Numbered from the stretch's first letter, positions 1 to 24,864 are shown. The stretch is 64,000 nt of DNA from Tiliqua scincoides (GCF_035046505.1 NC_089822.1:114965307-115029306); one strand, 5' to 3'. The notes: generated by a model not told the origin, from the letters alone. Translations and numbers: made by a program.

Positions 1-84
1 TACCCACAGGGGGATGGAATTGTCACTTTTGAGCCTCACTGTTTCATTTCTGTTGCTTCCTTCTACAGCTACCTTGCCCTCTTC

Positions 85-185
85 CCTGCTGAGCTATCGA
101 AGGATGGGTCATGACTGTGCTTTGCATGTTTAAGATTCCAGGTTCAATTCCTGGCTCTTCTGGCTTTAAGAAGCAGGACTGGACA
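85..185 (+). repeat. tRNA-derived SINE fragment in an IRAK1 intron
   Basis: A B-box-like 'ggttcaattcctggc' at about 148-162 follows 'gctttgcatg', the same order as in the better preserved tRNA-type SINE at 22930-23050. The 1-421 stretch is otherwise IRAK1 intron with no exon that I recognise. Confidence 0.4.
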
Positions 186-421
186 GTTTGGAGTGCCACT
201 TGGGATTAACAGGACTGGGACTTTTGGGAACCTTGGCATAATTAGACTTAATGGGTTCATTGTTCCCCGTGTGTTCTTTGCTCATAGTTGCCTGGGGTGG
301 CTGTTCTGCTGTTCTGCCTAGGATGCAGATTTTCATCTGTCCTGCTTGACCCTGGTAGTTCTTTTGAGGCGAAGTGTGTTCCTGATTGTGACTTTGGGCC
401 CTCTTTTAATCTGACTGACAG

Positions 422-13497
<13,076 letters not shown>

Positions 13498-13860
13498 AGC
13501 AGACCCACGGACATGGAAGGATTAAAGTTCTCACAGCGCTGATGGCACTTTCCTGGTTACAGGCCTCACCTTCCCTCGGGTGGTTGCACACACACATTCC
13601 TTAGCTGGTACTGTTTTCCCCACAGAGCTGCAACATGAGAAATGGGTTCATCAAGTCTGGCACCACATGACTGAAGTGAGGGGTGGTATTTGGTGTAACT
13701 TGAGCAGGATTCAAAAGTCCACACCAAGACTGGAGGGGGTCGGAGGAAACAGTGATTGGGGTGATCTTAAACCCTAAGACCTTACCTACAAAGTCTGCTC
13801 ACTACATAAATTGTTTTTTCTTGGTCTGGTACAATAAATAAAAATTTTTATATATATTTG
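13498..13860 (+). other. IRAK1: IRAK1 3' UTR with polyadenylation signal
   Basis: The sequence after the TGA runs to an AATAAA at 13833-13838 inside 'acaataaataaaaa', followed by a T-rich stretch typical of a cleavage region. This gives a 3' UTR of about 350 bp. The exact cleavage site is inferred. Confidence 0.7.
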
Positions 13861-13999
13861 TAACCTGTCTGTATCCTTCTGGATTGCAGATTTCTGTTGG
13901 CTATTTTTAGAGATCTATTTTATTTTTTACTAGCTGATGAGATGGTTGTGAAGCAATCAGCCAGGCTCTCCCCCCCCCCCGCCCTGCCCAATGGAATAA

Positions 14000-14290
14000 G
14001 ATCATAGAACCTTGGAGGTCATCCAGTCCTACCCCCAGGCAACTGCCACATCTCTGACAGGTGGCCATCCAGCCTTTGCTTGAAAACTTCCAATGAGAGA
14101 GAACCCACAACTGCACAATTCAGTCTATTACTGTGCCACGTTAAGACATTTTTCATATCAACCCAATGGTTGAAAATGCCCTTGGGAAACACGGGGCATA
14201 AGTTCTTCCTTTCTGTGTGACAGCTCTTCACGTACAACAGTGATCATATCTCCTCTTAGTCTTCTCGAGTCCAGGCTAAACTAAGAACTT
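14000..14290 (-). repeat. CR1 LINE 3' end, antisense
   Basis: 'gatcatagaaccttggaggtcatccagtcctaccccc', 'tggccatccagcctttgcttgaaaacttcc' and 'tctcctcttagtcttctcgag' are the familiar antisense text of amniote CR1 3' ends. Spacer between IRAK1 and TMEM187. Confidence 0.75.
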
Positions 14291-14382
14291 CCTCCTCTCT
14301 CAAAACGTTTTTGTTCCATCTTGGATTTGTGTGATGTGGTGTTGTCTGTCCCCTGTGTCTATAGCAGTACTTTGGTTTAAAT

Positions 14383-14822
14383 CAGGGGTGTCCAAGCTTT
14401 TTGGCAGGAGGGTCACATCATCTCTCTGACACTGTCAGGGGCTGGGAAAAAAGAAATTTACATTTAAAAATTTAAATAAATTTACATAAATGAATGTATT
14501 AGAGATGGATCTTCTATGAAGGTCTTACAATAGTTCACGGCCTATAAAAGGCACAAAGCAAGGCCGACCTTTCCTTCCCCCCTGCTGCTGCTGCTGCATC
14601 ACTAATCTGAAACAGCAAGCAGCGGAGGGAGCCCTCGGCCTGTAGTTCACGAGAGGTCAAACAGCCACCCTTGTGCTGAAAGCAGTTGTGTCAGGCCAGC
14701 ACAGGCTCTAGCAGGTCTCTGGAGGTCCAGAGGCTCATTGGAGACTGGGGGTTCCCTGCAGGCCAGATTGGGGGTCCCTGATGGTCACGAATGGCCCCTG
14801 GGCAGGGGTTTGGGCACCCCTG
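14383..14822. mobile_element. hAT-type non-autonomous transposon, reverse copy of the 1772-2255 family
   Basis: Ends 'caggggtgtccaag' and 'tttgggcacccctg'; flanked by gtttaaat (14375-14382) and ttttaaat (14823-14830), one difference in 8 bp. The body matches 1772-2255 in reverse complement ('gcctataaaaggcacaaagcaaggc', 'attagagatggat'). Confidence 0.85.
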
Positions 14823-16615
14823 TTTTAAATAGTTAGCCTCTTCCAAGTTGTTTTCCCCTTTTAATTTTTTAAAAAATTGTTTTATATACAGGTATTGTAC
14901 ATTTTTAATCTTGAATTGTGAGCTGCCTTGAGCATTTGCAGGGTACAAATGCTTTTAAACATTTAAACAAAAGGAAAAGCAGGATACAAATCTTCTAAAC
15001 AAATATCTGTGATATCCTACAGCAGGATAATCTTATTCCAGTACCATTATAAAATTCCTGGAGGTCCTGTCCCCAGTGCTATGTTGGGGGCTGGCAATTT
15101 GCTAAATAGCACTAGGGAAAGAGCGAAGGCAGCCTACTTCTTCCTCCTGCTCTCCACTGCCTCCCAATAAATCTCCCCATTGGATGTCCCACTGGAAAAG
15201 TAGATGAATGAGAATCCTTCATTACTACCAATATAGCTGTAGATGATGACATCCTGGAGGATTTGCATCTTGTATACTGTTTAGTTCCTGGACACTGGAA
15301 AGTACATGCCTACTATCCTCTCAGAAATTGTGGAGGGAGCATGCTATTGGGCCCCCCCCCCCCAAGCTGGGGCTACCACTGGAAAGAAGCAATTGTACTT
15401 TACTGACCTTGTTGGATCTTCTGGTCTGATATGGTTGATCATAAGGCATTGATGGCTTAAAAACTGCAGGACCCTAGCTGGAAATTATGGGATAGTTATA
15501 GAGATTCCGATATGGTTTTGACAGGAAATCCTAGAAGCTGAGGAATGCCTCCTCTCCCCAGGATCTAAGAAGGAAGCATCTTGACCTAAAACTTCATGTC
15601 AAACCCTGTCACCTGGCTATGCCATCAGTCTTTACGATCACTCAGAAGCACCATTCTGATGGCGCTATCTGTAGGATGCAGTTCAGTCACCAGAATATGT
15701 AATATTGCTTACCTACATCTATGGAACCCTTTCTTTAGTGTTGATAGGCAATATGTTGCACAAGCAATTGGAAACTGGTACTTCTGAACAGGACTGCTTG
15801 TGAGCCTAACTGTGGTACAGAGTCAGAATTCTTCCCTATCTCTGTGCTGCTACTGTGTTCAGTAGTCTAGAAGTAAAACCATGCCACAGCACAAGAGCTG
15901 TTGCCTAAGTACTGTGGTGTGATCTGCAGTAGTACTATTTTATACTTGGTTATTTACCCAAAGATGGAGACCACCATTGCCTTGGAGGTTCAGCTAAAAT
16001 CAGAGCATTGCTTACAAATCTTCTCTTTGGGAACTGATGATACTTATTCTTTGATAAAAGCAGTGTTTCCTGTCTAAAGATGGCTGATGGAGGTAATCTC
16101 TGATGGCAGTTTGGTGGAGGCAGCAGGGCAGGCGTTGGTCCATGCCCACCAGCTGTTTCTACTGTCCAGCCTCCATTTGACATCTCCCCTACCTCATGAC
16201 ACCTATGGTGTAGCACCCCAACTGCCACACCACTCACTACTGCTGATCCTCCTCTTCTACTCCAGTCCCCTCTTCTTAAAAATTCAGAGACAGGAGGGAA
16301 GAAGAGCATTCTATGGCAATGGTTGCAGAGGGGTGGTGGATATGGGAGACAAATGGGTCAGGTTGCCAGGTAAAGTGGGGGGGGGGCTTACCATGCCATT
16401 GGGTGGCAGGAGGGTCTAGGCTGGGAGGAAATAGAACTCTGGAAATTGTACCCAATACCAACACCCCTATTGCTGATTTAGATGAGCCAGGACAGTTTCC
16501 CTCCCCCTGCTTTTTAAATTAGCTTTAAAATCCAACAATATTGCATCCTTTTGTCAATGTTGCAGTAGTTTCTGTCCCCTGGTAGAGCTCTAGTTTGTGA
16601 AGGCTGTAGGTTAAG
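14823..16615. other. Spacer between convergent IRAK1 and TMEM187
   Basis: It contains a short SINE/LINE tail at about 14905-14965 ('gtgagctgccttgagcatttgcagggtacaaa') and low-complexity runs. I see no exon. No canonical AATAAA or ATTAAA for a minus-strand transcript was found by eye between 15900 and 16615, so the 3' end of TMEM187 is not fixed. Confidence 0.5.
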
Positions 16616-17404
16616 TCACTGAGACTTGAGCTGCTGTCTGCCCAGTCGGGTGAAGAAGAGAAAGGCACAGTGGAACTGCAGCACATCGCAGATCTTTGAC
16701 CAAAAGTGTCCAGTGAGTCGACGGAAGAGCATCCACTGTGCCAGTTTCTGATCCCAAAGTTTGAGGCTTACAAAACCCAAACAAGAAACCATTCCCAGTG
16801 CCATGATCCAGGCAGTAGTGGCATTGCCCAAGCGCCTCTGTAGCTTCACTGCTTTCCATAAGACTATGAATATATGTCCAGCCAATGCCAGCTCAAAACC
16901 TTGGGGGTGAAGCAGTGCCAGAAGATAGGTTGCCAGTGATGTTGTTTCTATGGCCAGAAAGGTGCCTGGTAGCCACCCATGTTCCAGAAAGTTGCACCAG
17001 ACAATAGCCCAAGCAAAAATTGGCAATGTCACCCATTGGTCTAAGACAGCTGCCCACTGATGCTGTGTCCAGAGCCGGCCCCATTGGACAGGCCCGTATG
17101 CAAGTGCCATGAGGGCAAAGACCTCCTGGAAGTAGTGTGCCTGCCCTTTTTTGCCTCCAGAAGGCAGCCAGTACCAGCCCAGAAGTACATAGGCCAGGTT
17201 GACCAAGCAATTGGCAGGCATAGCCAGTGCAGCAGGAAATCCCGGCATGGTTGGCTCAGCATAGTGCTCATAGCCAACGTCAATGTGAACACCATCAAAG
17301 ATTCCTGAAGTCACAGCTCCCACACAGAGCACCAAAGCGCCAGCAATGTGCACAAGTGGCTCTCTGTCTAGCTTCATCGCAGTCCTTTTTTTTCCTTCTT
17401 GCAT
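16616..17404 (-). CDS. TMEM187: Transmembrane protein 187
   Basis: Multi-pass membrane protein of unknown function, 262 residues here against about 261 in human, in one uninterrupted coding exon as in mammals. Conserved stretches include GIFDGVHIDVGYEHYAE (residues ~34-50), AMPANCLVNLAYVLLG, MALAYGPVQWGRLWTQ, AAVLDQWVTLPIFAWAI, ALLHPQGFELAL and LTGHFWSKICDVLQFH. Hydrophobic segments lie at about 18-36, 58-78, 92-108, 122-140, 148-168, 174-190 and 198-218. The first Met is used; a second Met at residue 10 (MKLDREPLVH) is an equally possible start and is nearer the mammalian N-terminus. The gene is opposite to both neighbours, the arrangement also found in humans between HCFC1 and IRAK1, which supports orthology. 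Confidence 0.95.
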   Translation of the reverse strand: MQEGKKRTAMKLDREPLVHIAGALVLCVGAVTSGIFDGVHIDVGYEHYAEPTMPGFPAALAMPANCLVNLAYVLLGWYWLPSGGKKGQAHYFQEVFALMALAYGPVQWGRLWTQHQWAAVLDQWVTLPIFAWAIVWCNFLEHGWLPGTFLAIETTSLATYLLALLHPQGFELALAGHIFIVLWKAVKLQRRLGNATTAWIMALGMVSCLGFVSLKLWDQKLAQWMLFRRLTGHFWSKICDVLQFHCAFLFFTRLGRQQLKSQ

Positions 17405-17720
17405 GAATTTTTACACAGCTGCTGAGCTGCCGTGACTGCTTCGCAATTGTTTCGTCGTTCCAGACACTGCTTCCTTGTTTGCATAGAAGTGATGAAGTAT
17501 ATGTGGGTGTGCTTTGAATTCTCCTCCTCCCAAACGGAATTTCACAGAAGGGGAGAGAAGAATATTAAGCAGAGGGCGGATCTTGGAGGTGTCTGCTTTT
17601 GAACTTTCTCTCCCAGCCTGGACTTTGATTTTTCTCTCACTAATGGCACAAGAGGGAGTATTCATGACAATGAGAAAGTTGCAGCATTAACCTGCCAATG
17701 CCCTCTGTCCAATTAACCTG
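17405..17720 (-). promoter_or_regulatory. Probable TMEM187 5' region
   Basis: The sequence directly upstream of the start codon. In mammals the TMEM187 start codon follows a non-coding first exon; an acceptor-like 'cacggcag' or 'ctcagcag' lies just upstream of the ATG on the minus strand. No clear TATA box or CpG island is seen, so this is inferred from position. Confidence 0.3.
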
Positions 17721-18544
17721 TCCAATGCCCTCTGGTGCTAACCCACCCCCCTTTCCCTTATCTGCACCCTCCCCCCCCACTCCTGCGAGCAGGCTTGCCT
17801 ATGTAGGACTGCGCAGAAGCACATGCCTAGTCTGGCTTTTCTTTAGCAGCCACTCTGGTCACACTAGTTCCAGTGTTTGCAGTTATGAAACAACTGCAGT
17901 GGCAGGATTGGCTGTTGGTGACATCACTACACAGTGGGGTGGAAATAAGGTTGTTTCTTGCCAAGATCTTGTGTTTGTAACCATGGGGATAGCAAGAGCT
18001 AGGATCTGTTGAGATGTTCCCATGGCCCTAGGCCGGCAAGAAGACATCCTGTCCTTCAAAGCACATGCTATTTATTTCAGAGGCATTGCTACCAACTGCT
18101 TTAAAAGAACTATAGTATGTACATGACTGCTCAGCATAAGCCACCCACGGCAAAGCTGTGCGCTCCAGGGAGGAATATAAACCAGTAGTAACAGTGGCCA
18201 AAAATAAACAGACAATATTTGGAAGCTGATCCTAAATGTTATACAGGAAATTCCTGAAAATGCAAAGCTAGTACTATTTGGAATTTCAGGGCAGGAAGAC
18301 ATATTGCCTCAACAAACACATTCCCCAAGCTGTACTTGTCCAACATAGGGCAAACGCTTGGTAGGTACAACATACAGTATGCGCAGAAGAATCCTTAGCT
18401 AGGAAAGGGAAAGCTAAACTCATCCTCTACCAGCTGTTTCTCACCTGCAAATAATTCTTTCAAGCTTCACTGTATTTCCCATCTCTGAACTGCTGGGGAG
18501 GGGAAAACAGAAGGGATAATGGCAAAGAGGGGAGAGTTGAGCAC

Positions 18545-19408
18545 TGTCGTAAACTTAGGGGGGTTTGGGGTGCTCAGAGTTCTTAGTTCTTGAACCCCAA
18601 AGCCCTCAAGGCCCCCCCGTCCAGTAGTACTGCCACCACCCTGTATGTGCCAGTGCCTCAGTCCAGGGACATTGAGACCCTCTAGGCTTAAATCTATCCC
18701 TTGCAGACACTGAGCTCTTTCTCCAATTAAAGCTTCAGTCCTCAAGTTACTAGACCTCAACGGGCACTCGGTAGCTTGCTGACCGGCTAGGCAGGATTCT
18801 GAAACTTTGTCCCCAACGGACAATGAAACAACTTGGTAAAAGATATTTTAGTTTATTAAGTACATAAGGTTACATAAGGCAGCAAATGCTAGAGGCATAA
18901 ACATCTAGGAAACATATCAGCAATAAAATAATAAAGCTAACTGGCTGTCTCTATTAATACCTATCTCTCACCTGGGTCACTCTTGTAGATCTCTTATCTC
19001 CAGGCTACCTGTGAGGCCAGATGCCCATGGTGGACAATCGAGCTCACAGCGTGCAGGATGTTGCACCCAAAAACTCTACCCAAGAAGAACTCATTATTAT
19101 CCTTCTTGTGCTAATAGTAAGGAGGTGACTTCATACTTATTTAGACTGTCAAATCAGAAACTTTTGAGGTCAGAACCTTCTAGAAGTGGGTCTGGTTGCT
19201 AGTCCTCCTAGTTCTTACCCCTCCCCACTGGAGATCCATAGCTGCATTCCATTCCGCTTGATCAGGCACCCCTCAGTCTACTGAGCTGTTCTTGTTTGTT
19301 TACTCACATTCTTGCAGCTAGGAACTGCTAGCCACTTCTCCGTTACTGACTTAGTTTGGTTCAGGCTTTACATGTTAACCTAGGCCTAAACTGTACATAT
19401 TCATGACA
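18545..19408 (-). mobile_element. Solo LTR of a retrovirus-like/LTR element
   Basis: An 864-bp stretch begins with 'tgtcgtaaac' and ends with 'catgaca' on the + strand, i.e. TGTC...GACA ends, and is flanked by a perfect 5-bp duplication, agcac (18540-18544 and 19409-19413). On the minus strand a polyadenylation-type 'cttaataaac' lies near 18857, giving minus orientation. No internal coding region lies on either side, so it is a solo LTR. The 5-bp duplication fits a Ty3/gypsy-type or gamma-like element; family not settled. The intact duplication suggests moderate rather than great age. Confidence 0.75.
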
Positions 19409-20820
19409 AGCACCCCCTCCCGCCTGTTGCTTCTCTCTTGCAACCCCCTCCCTTCCAAAAAACTTTGTTCCTTGTTCTGTGTAGTTTTGCTCTCTGACAT
19501 TTTAGGGGAAACACAGATTTGGAGTTTAGATAGTGCTTGGTTTCAGAAGCTAAACAAGAGTATAGCCTACCACTGGGGGGGGGGGGGAAATCATCTGTAC
19601 TTAAAAGTATGATTGGTTCTTAAAGAGCTGGAAAATGCAAGTGACACAGAAATTACCACATTTTGTAATACAAGTCCAGACTAACTTATTATACATTTGA
19701 AACAAGCTCTTCATGGCTTCTTGGAACTATCTACTGCTCCTCTACATGTAAACTAGTCTTGCTTCTCGTGGGCTGTGTCCTTGGAGCAAAATTTTTCCCC
19801 CTTCTTCTTTCTCCACGGAAAGAAGACTCCCCCTTTGCCACTGAGAAGAACTGGCAGAGGAGAAATTGGCCTGGGGGAATACACATGTACCATGTGGGCA
19901 TTTCTACTGAGCTGAGGGGGGCATGGTTGTCCACCTACAAATTTTTCACAGGTTTATTTGTGATAGCACAGACATAATGTTATCTGAGTAGTCAGTGTGG
20001 CTATCCTCTAACTCAGGTTCACTGCTTGTGTTACACATGTACCGTCGTCTGTAAATGCATAGTTGTATTCCACCTGTTTCTTCCCCATACACCTACAGGT
20101 TAAATAATTTGCAGGGGGGCAGCTTAAAAAAAACCAGTTAGATAACTGAGAGGAGTATGAAGTATTCCCACTTCAAAGAGGTGCATGTTGCTGCTGTTGC
20201 TCCTTCGGTCAGACTTCACGTGGGTTGTCAGACCATGTGAAATCTTTTGGAATATATGTTCATCCAGTTTTCCATTGTTCTTTGAATTTGCTCTTGGTCT
20301 CATATATATAGGATGAAAATCTACTATTGCCATTTTTAGTTGCTACTGCCTCTTCAGTGTGGATTGTGCCCCTCCTTTCCCTACAGTGGCCACAGAAACA
20401 CAAGAGTCCAATGAGGAGGACGTTTTTGTGTGTGGCTGTTTTTATATCTTTTTTTACTATCTTTTGTAAGCTGCCTTGAGGGCCCCCAAAGGGATGAAAG
20501 GATGGGGTAGAAATCTTTTAAATATCAGTCAGAATCTTATCAAAGTTCTACACAAGTGACAAATTAAAAAAATAATGGGGCACTAGGGAAGGATGATTCT
20601 CTTTCAGGAATTTATGTGCACTGAAGCATACAACCACCTAATTTTCTTTTTTAAACCAAAACTGAAATACAAATGTACTCAGAAAGTGCAGGCAACTAAA
20701 CCCAAGCAAAAAGTCCATGCGCAAACATTTGAAAATGGCAGCTGTGAAAGAGAGGAAGTGAATGAGGAATAAAACACTGAGATGTAGGGTGGGATTGCAT
20801 TTGAAAGCATGTTCTTTGCA
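19409..20820. other. Spacer without recognised gene
   Basis: There is a SINE/LINE-type tail at about 20450-20530 ('gtaagctgccttgagggcccccaaagggatgaaaggatggggtagaaatc'). Nothing else is recognised. Confidence 0.5.
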
Positions 20821-20827
20821 AGGCAGG

Positions 20828-21140
20828 TAGTAGTAGTAGTAACTTTATTGTCATTGTGCTACAGCACAACAAAATTTATACACCTTTGAGATACAAGCAT
20901 AAATATATACAACAATTCCAACAGTCACACTCTACACACTCACCCACACTTTCTATACAACATGCATCATAATATAAAAACAGTATAACAGACCATAATG
21001 CCCAGGAGCATGGTAACAACTATATTGCCTTATTCAACGTAATTATGGCTGTGGGATAAAAACTGTTCAGGAATTGTGTGGTGCGTGCTCTAATCGTTCT
21101 GTATCGTCTACCCAAAAGCCCAGGCATGGCAAAACCACTG
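20828..21140 (-). repeat. LINE-like 3' end, antisense (L2-like)
   Basis: 'ctttattgtcattgtgctac', 'cacaacaaaattta', 'gtgggataaaaactgttcaggaattgtgtggtgcg' and 'ctgtatcgtctacc' form the text of a LINE-related repeat widespread in reptiles. The family name is uncertain. The region from 21140 to 22680 shows no gene or repeat that I recognise. Confidence 0.45.
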
Positions 21141-22689
21141 CCCGTGAGCCTGCATGCGAAAAACACTAATAGAGTGAAAAAGTACATTTGTATTGAACAA
21201 AGAAAGTGCAGTCATATGGTATTTGTTACAAATAAAACATTACAGTTGTATAATCCTCTTGTGATGACCACTTCAAGTCACTTAACTTTTCTGGTGAATT
21301 TAGTGGAATAGACACAAACATATTAAATGTATACTTATTTTAAACAATAAACATTTCCTCCTCCCAAAACAGTGCAGTGCATGGCCCAACACATTTGGGG
21401 CCTGAGATGGAAAATATAACCACTGACTCTGCCATTGCAAATTCACACCTCACTTTATGACCCCACCCCTCCAGTGGCCTGCTGTCCAGCTGCATTCTGA
21501 GTAGGATCCTGAGTCTGGTGAAACAGCAACAAGTTCTCTGACAGTAAAGGATAGCTGGGATGCAACAAGTATGTGGGAGTGGGAGACAGACTGTAACATT
21601 TTCTCCCTGCATCTTATCTCTGCTTGCTTGCCACCTGCTACCCAACAGCTACCCACAGCTGCAGAGTTGAAGATGCCTCCACATCTGTTTCTCAACTCCA
21701 CAAGCTGGGGCAGGAAACCCACAGTTGTTTCAGATGCAGTTAGGTATGGCTTGGCAAAACTGCAGGGGGGGGAGGCCTAACTATTTGACCTATTTGATGC
21801 CAGTTTATCAAAAAATAACAATGTTAGATTTTATTTTTGAGTGTATGCAGCATGAAATGGGCATCATTTAGCTATAGAGTTGCACCTTTGGACTGTTTCA
21901 GTGCTTTTAACAGTATTTAACAGGCTGGTATTGGCCTGGTATTTAAAAGACAGAGTCTTTTCTGGGACAGAGATAAGTATCTCTGTATCAGGTTATGGTT
22001 AAAAACTCAGAAGCAGAACCAAGGAAACAAAAAAACTGTGGTGCCATATCAGGGACATCGTGACAAAATGAGGTGGCACTGGTTCTCACTACTTTGTCAC
22101 ACTCTAGCATGAACATGTAACAGAAGCATACCACAGTGGCTACTATAATCTGAGGCAGAGACAAGTTCAGCCTTTACTTCAGTGGCATTTCCAAGTACAC
22201 CCTTTTATTTTCTTCCATGTAAATGAATTGTTGGCATTCTCTCTTTGAAGAAAAGTAAAGCACCCGAGGACACTGTTGCTGTGATGGACCAACCCTCCAA
22301 AATGAACAGTAGGTGACTCAGCCCTCATTGACCAGGATCCTGCAAAGGGTTGTAACACCAGACTGTTTTACAGCCAGTGACAATGGCTGGCATCAATGGA
22401 CAGCTGCCCAGACCCCTCAAAAAGGCTCACAGCTTATTCCAAGACTCTCTGTGTCCACAGCCTTTGTGTGGTGGTGACAGAATTACTATCTTTATGCCCA
22501 AACTGATAGGAAAGGGTTCATGAGAGGCAGTTTGCCAATTCTCCTTTGAAGTCTGAAATAGGTCCCGTGCTGTGGGTGAGGAGGGTATACAGGCCCCAAG
22601 GTCACTCACCCATGTGCCACCAGTCACAATGCAACTTTCTGTTTGTCTAATAGAACTTGTTTGCAGGTTCCAGCGGGTGAGCTGTGTTA

Positions 22690-22867
22690 GGGCCAAATAC
22701 TATCCAACTTTCCAGAGCTGGTGCAGAAGTGTCAATGAGGCACGCACTGTATCCTGTGGTAGGAGGGTAGCCACAGAGGTCTCCTCCAGTAAGGGAATGT
22801 TTGTTCCTTTTCCTCAGGGCTGCACTGTAGCTGCACCAGCACTGGAAAGTTGGACAGGATTGAGCCC
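22690..22867. mobile_element. Harbinger-like MITE with TTA target duplication
   Basis: Terminal inverted repeats: 'gggccaaatactatccaactttcc' against 'ggaaagttggacaggattgagccc'. It is flanked by tta at 22687-22689 and 22868-22870, the 3-bp TWA duplication typical of PIF/Harbinger. The inner part is also palindromic ('gagctggtgcag' / 'ctgcaccagcactgg'). Confidence 0.8.
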
Positions 22868-22929
22868 TTAGTTTGTTATAGCAAAAACAACAAAGAATTT
22901 TGTGGCAACTTTATTATAAACTTTTGCAA

Positions 22930-23052
22930 CTTTGGGGTAGAATCCATAGCTCTCAGAACATGCTTTACATGCAGAAGGCCCTAGCCAGGTTCAATCACCA
23001 ACACACCTAGGTCAGAAAAAACTGTCTGCAACCTTGGAGAGTCACTGCCAGT
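22930..23052 (+). repeat. tRNA-derived SINE, cut by a MITE
   Basis: 'catgctttacatgcagaaggccctagccaggttcaatcaccaacac' carries the Pol III B box, followed by 'gaaaaaactgtctgcaaccttggagagtcactgcc', the body of this SINE type. A Harbinger-like MITE starts right after it. Confidence 0.65.
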
Positions 23053-23226
23053 AGTATCCAATTTGCCAGCACTGATGCAGCCATGCCAAAGGGGCATGCA
23101 CTGCATCCTGCAGTGGGGGGGGGGGCAGTCATGGAGGCCTCCTCAAGATAAGGGAACATTTGTTTCCTTACTTTGGAGCTGCATTGTGGCTGCATTGGCA
23201 CTGTAAAGTTGATTAGTATTGGGCCC
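23053..23226. mobile_element. Harbinger-like MITE, diverged copy
   Basis: 'gtatccaatttgccagcactgatgcagcc' and 'ggctgcattggcactgtaaagttgattagtattgggccc' are diverged inverted ends of the family at 22690-22867; the central 'gggaacatttgtttccttac' is shared with the other copies. Confidence 0.65.
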
Positions 23227-23410
23227 AATGTCACATTACTGAGCTATTGGACCAATTGTCTAATTAAAGGTACCTTTCTAGTTATAGTCCATTTCAAGAA
23301 GCACTAGGATTTTATTCAATTGTTTATATACATGCAGTATTTGATCTAATTATTGCTATGCATTTGATAAACAGGACTGTAGTCGTCAAAGTTTATACTA
23401 CCATAACTTT

Positions 23411-23723
23411 GGGCCCAATCCTATTCAAGTTTCTAGCACTGGTGCAGCTGCAATGCAGTCCTGAGGTGAGGGAGGCAACATTCCCTTATTTTGTGGAGGC
23501 AACCATAACTACCTCCCACCACAGGAAGCAGTGCACACTGGTGGTGTAGCTGGAAGGGTGCAGAGCAGTCCCTCCCTTCGGTGCCATTCCTGGCAAGGGA
23601 GCAAAACGGAGCCTTACGACTCTCCGCCAGACTGGGTGCTCCACCCCCTTCCAGCTACACCACTGGCACACACCCAAATGATACAACTACACCAGTGCTG
23701 GAAAGTTGGATAGGATTTGGCCC
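23411..23723. mobile_element. Harbinger-like MITE with a second palindromic element nested in it
   Basis: Outer ends: 'gggcccaatcctattcaagtttc' and 'gaaagttggataggatttggccc'. A second inverted repeat, 'ctggtggtgtagctggaaggg' against 'ccccttccagctacaccactgg', lies inside at about 23529-23668 and has a GC-rich core. This is the longest copy of the family in the window because of the nested piece. Confidence 0.7.
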
Positions 23724-23929
23724 TGTGCCTGTAAGCTAACACAACAGTCTTCACTGCACCAGTTCAGCCTCAGAAGTGTGCAGATGTTGAAAAGCAAGGC
23801 AGCTCCCATCCATTTTTCTTGTGACAGTTTGTTTTCTTTGAGTTCAAAAATATATGATTGCAATTAGAGCATGGAAAACAGGGCAACCACCACTTGCCCC
23901 TTACAATTCAGTTACTCTGTGTGTGTGTG

Positions 23930-24050
23930 TGACCTGTTTTGCCCTCACAACAACCCTGTGAGGTTGGGGAGGCTGAGAGAAAGAGACTGGCCAAGGTCAC
24001 CCAGGAAGCTTCGTGGCTGGGGGGATTTGAACCCGGATCTCCCAGGGGGG
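23930..24050 (-). repeat. MIR-like SINE, antisense, at the edge of the CpG region
   Basis: 'gccctcacaacaaccctgtgagg', 'gagactggccaaggtcaccc' and 'ggctggggggatttgaaccc' are the reverse complement of the SINE type seen at 2669-2868. It marks the left border of the GC-rich HCFC1 promoter block. Confidence 0.75.
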
Positions 24051-24179
24051 ACGGAGGAGGCAGCCGAGGCCCCTACGGAGCCTTCCGCGCCGCGGAAGCC
24101 TTGTAAGCCGCGCTGAAGGCTCCGTGGGGGCCGGGAAGCGGCACGTCTCCTCCGAAGTCGGAGGGAGCGCGTATACCGC

Positions 24180-24303
24180 TTCCCCTGCGCCTCGGAGGGA
24201 CACCCTCCAAAGCGCAGGAGGGGCGACCCGGGCCGGGAGGCTTCCCCTGCGCCACGGAGGGACACCCTCCGAGGCGCAGGAGCTGCGACCCAGGCCGGGA
24301 AGC
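24180..24303. repeat. Two-copy 62-bp GC-rich tandem repeat with internal hairpin
   Basis: Copy 1 (24180-24241) and copy 2 (24242-24303) share 'ttcccctgcgcc', 'cggagggacaccctcc' and 'gcgcaggag', differing at a few positions. In each, 'ctgcgcctcgg' can pair with the following 'gcgcag' side, forming a short hairpin. Flanks at 24130 and 24295 share 'gccgggaagcggcacg', so the array lies between two copies of that stretch. Confidence 0.7.
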
Positions 24304-24864
24304 GGCACGCGTCGCCTCGGACTTCGGAGGGGGCGTGCGCCGCCTCTCAGGGACGCCCTCAGAGGCGGAGCAGAGCCGCCCAGGAGCGCTCCAGGTCTCA
24401 GCCCACCTCCCAGCCCACTGACCACCTAGCTCATTTCCCCCCGTTCTTTTACTCGAGCGAGGCAGGCGCTCTGGCTCAGCTAGGCGGCGTCCGCGTGGTG
24501 CACGCGCACAGGACCGCGCACGACAGTTGCTGCTGCGCCGTGCGCGTGCCCAGCGGCACGAGGAAGCGAGTTTCTCTTTAAAAAAACGAAGAGTCGCAGC
24601 CGCTTCTCCCCCGAGCGGCGCAGCAGCCCACAACACAAGCCTGCTGGCAGGGTGCGCCTGCGCGTCCTGAAAAGTGGTTGTGAAAATCACGGCTTCCCCG
24701 CGCAGGCGTTTGAGCGAAGCGGCTCCAGTGCAGCGCGGAAGAAAAAGTATTAACCATGTCTGCGCTCGCGCGCCCCCCTCGCACTCCTTCCTGACTTGAG
24801 GAAAACTGAACTGCGTTCAGACAGCCCGAGGTCTGTCTCCTAGCAACCACATTGGTTTCCAAGC

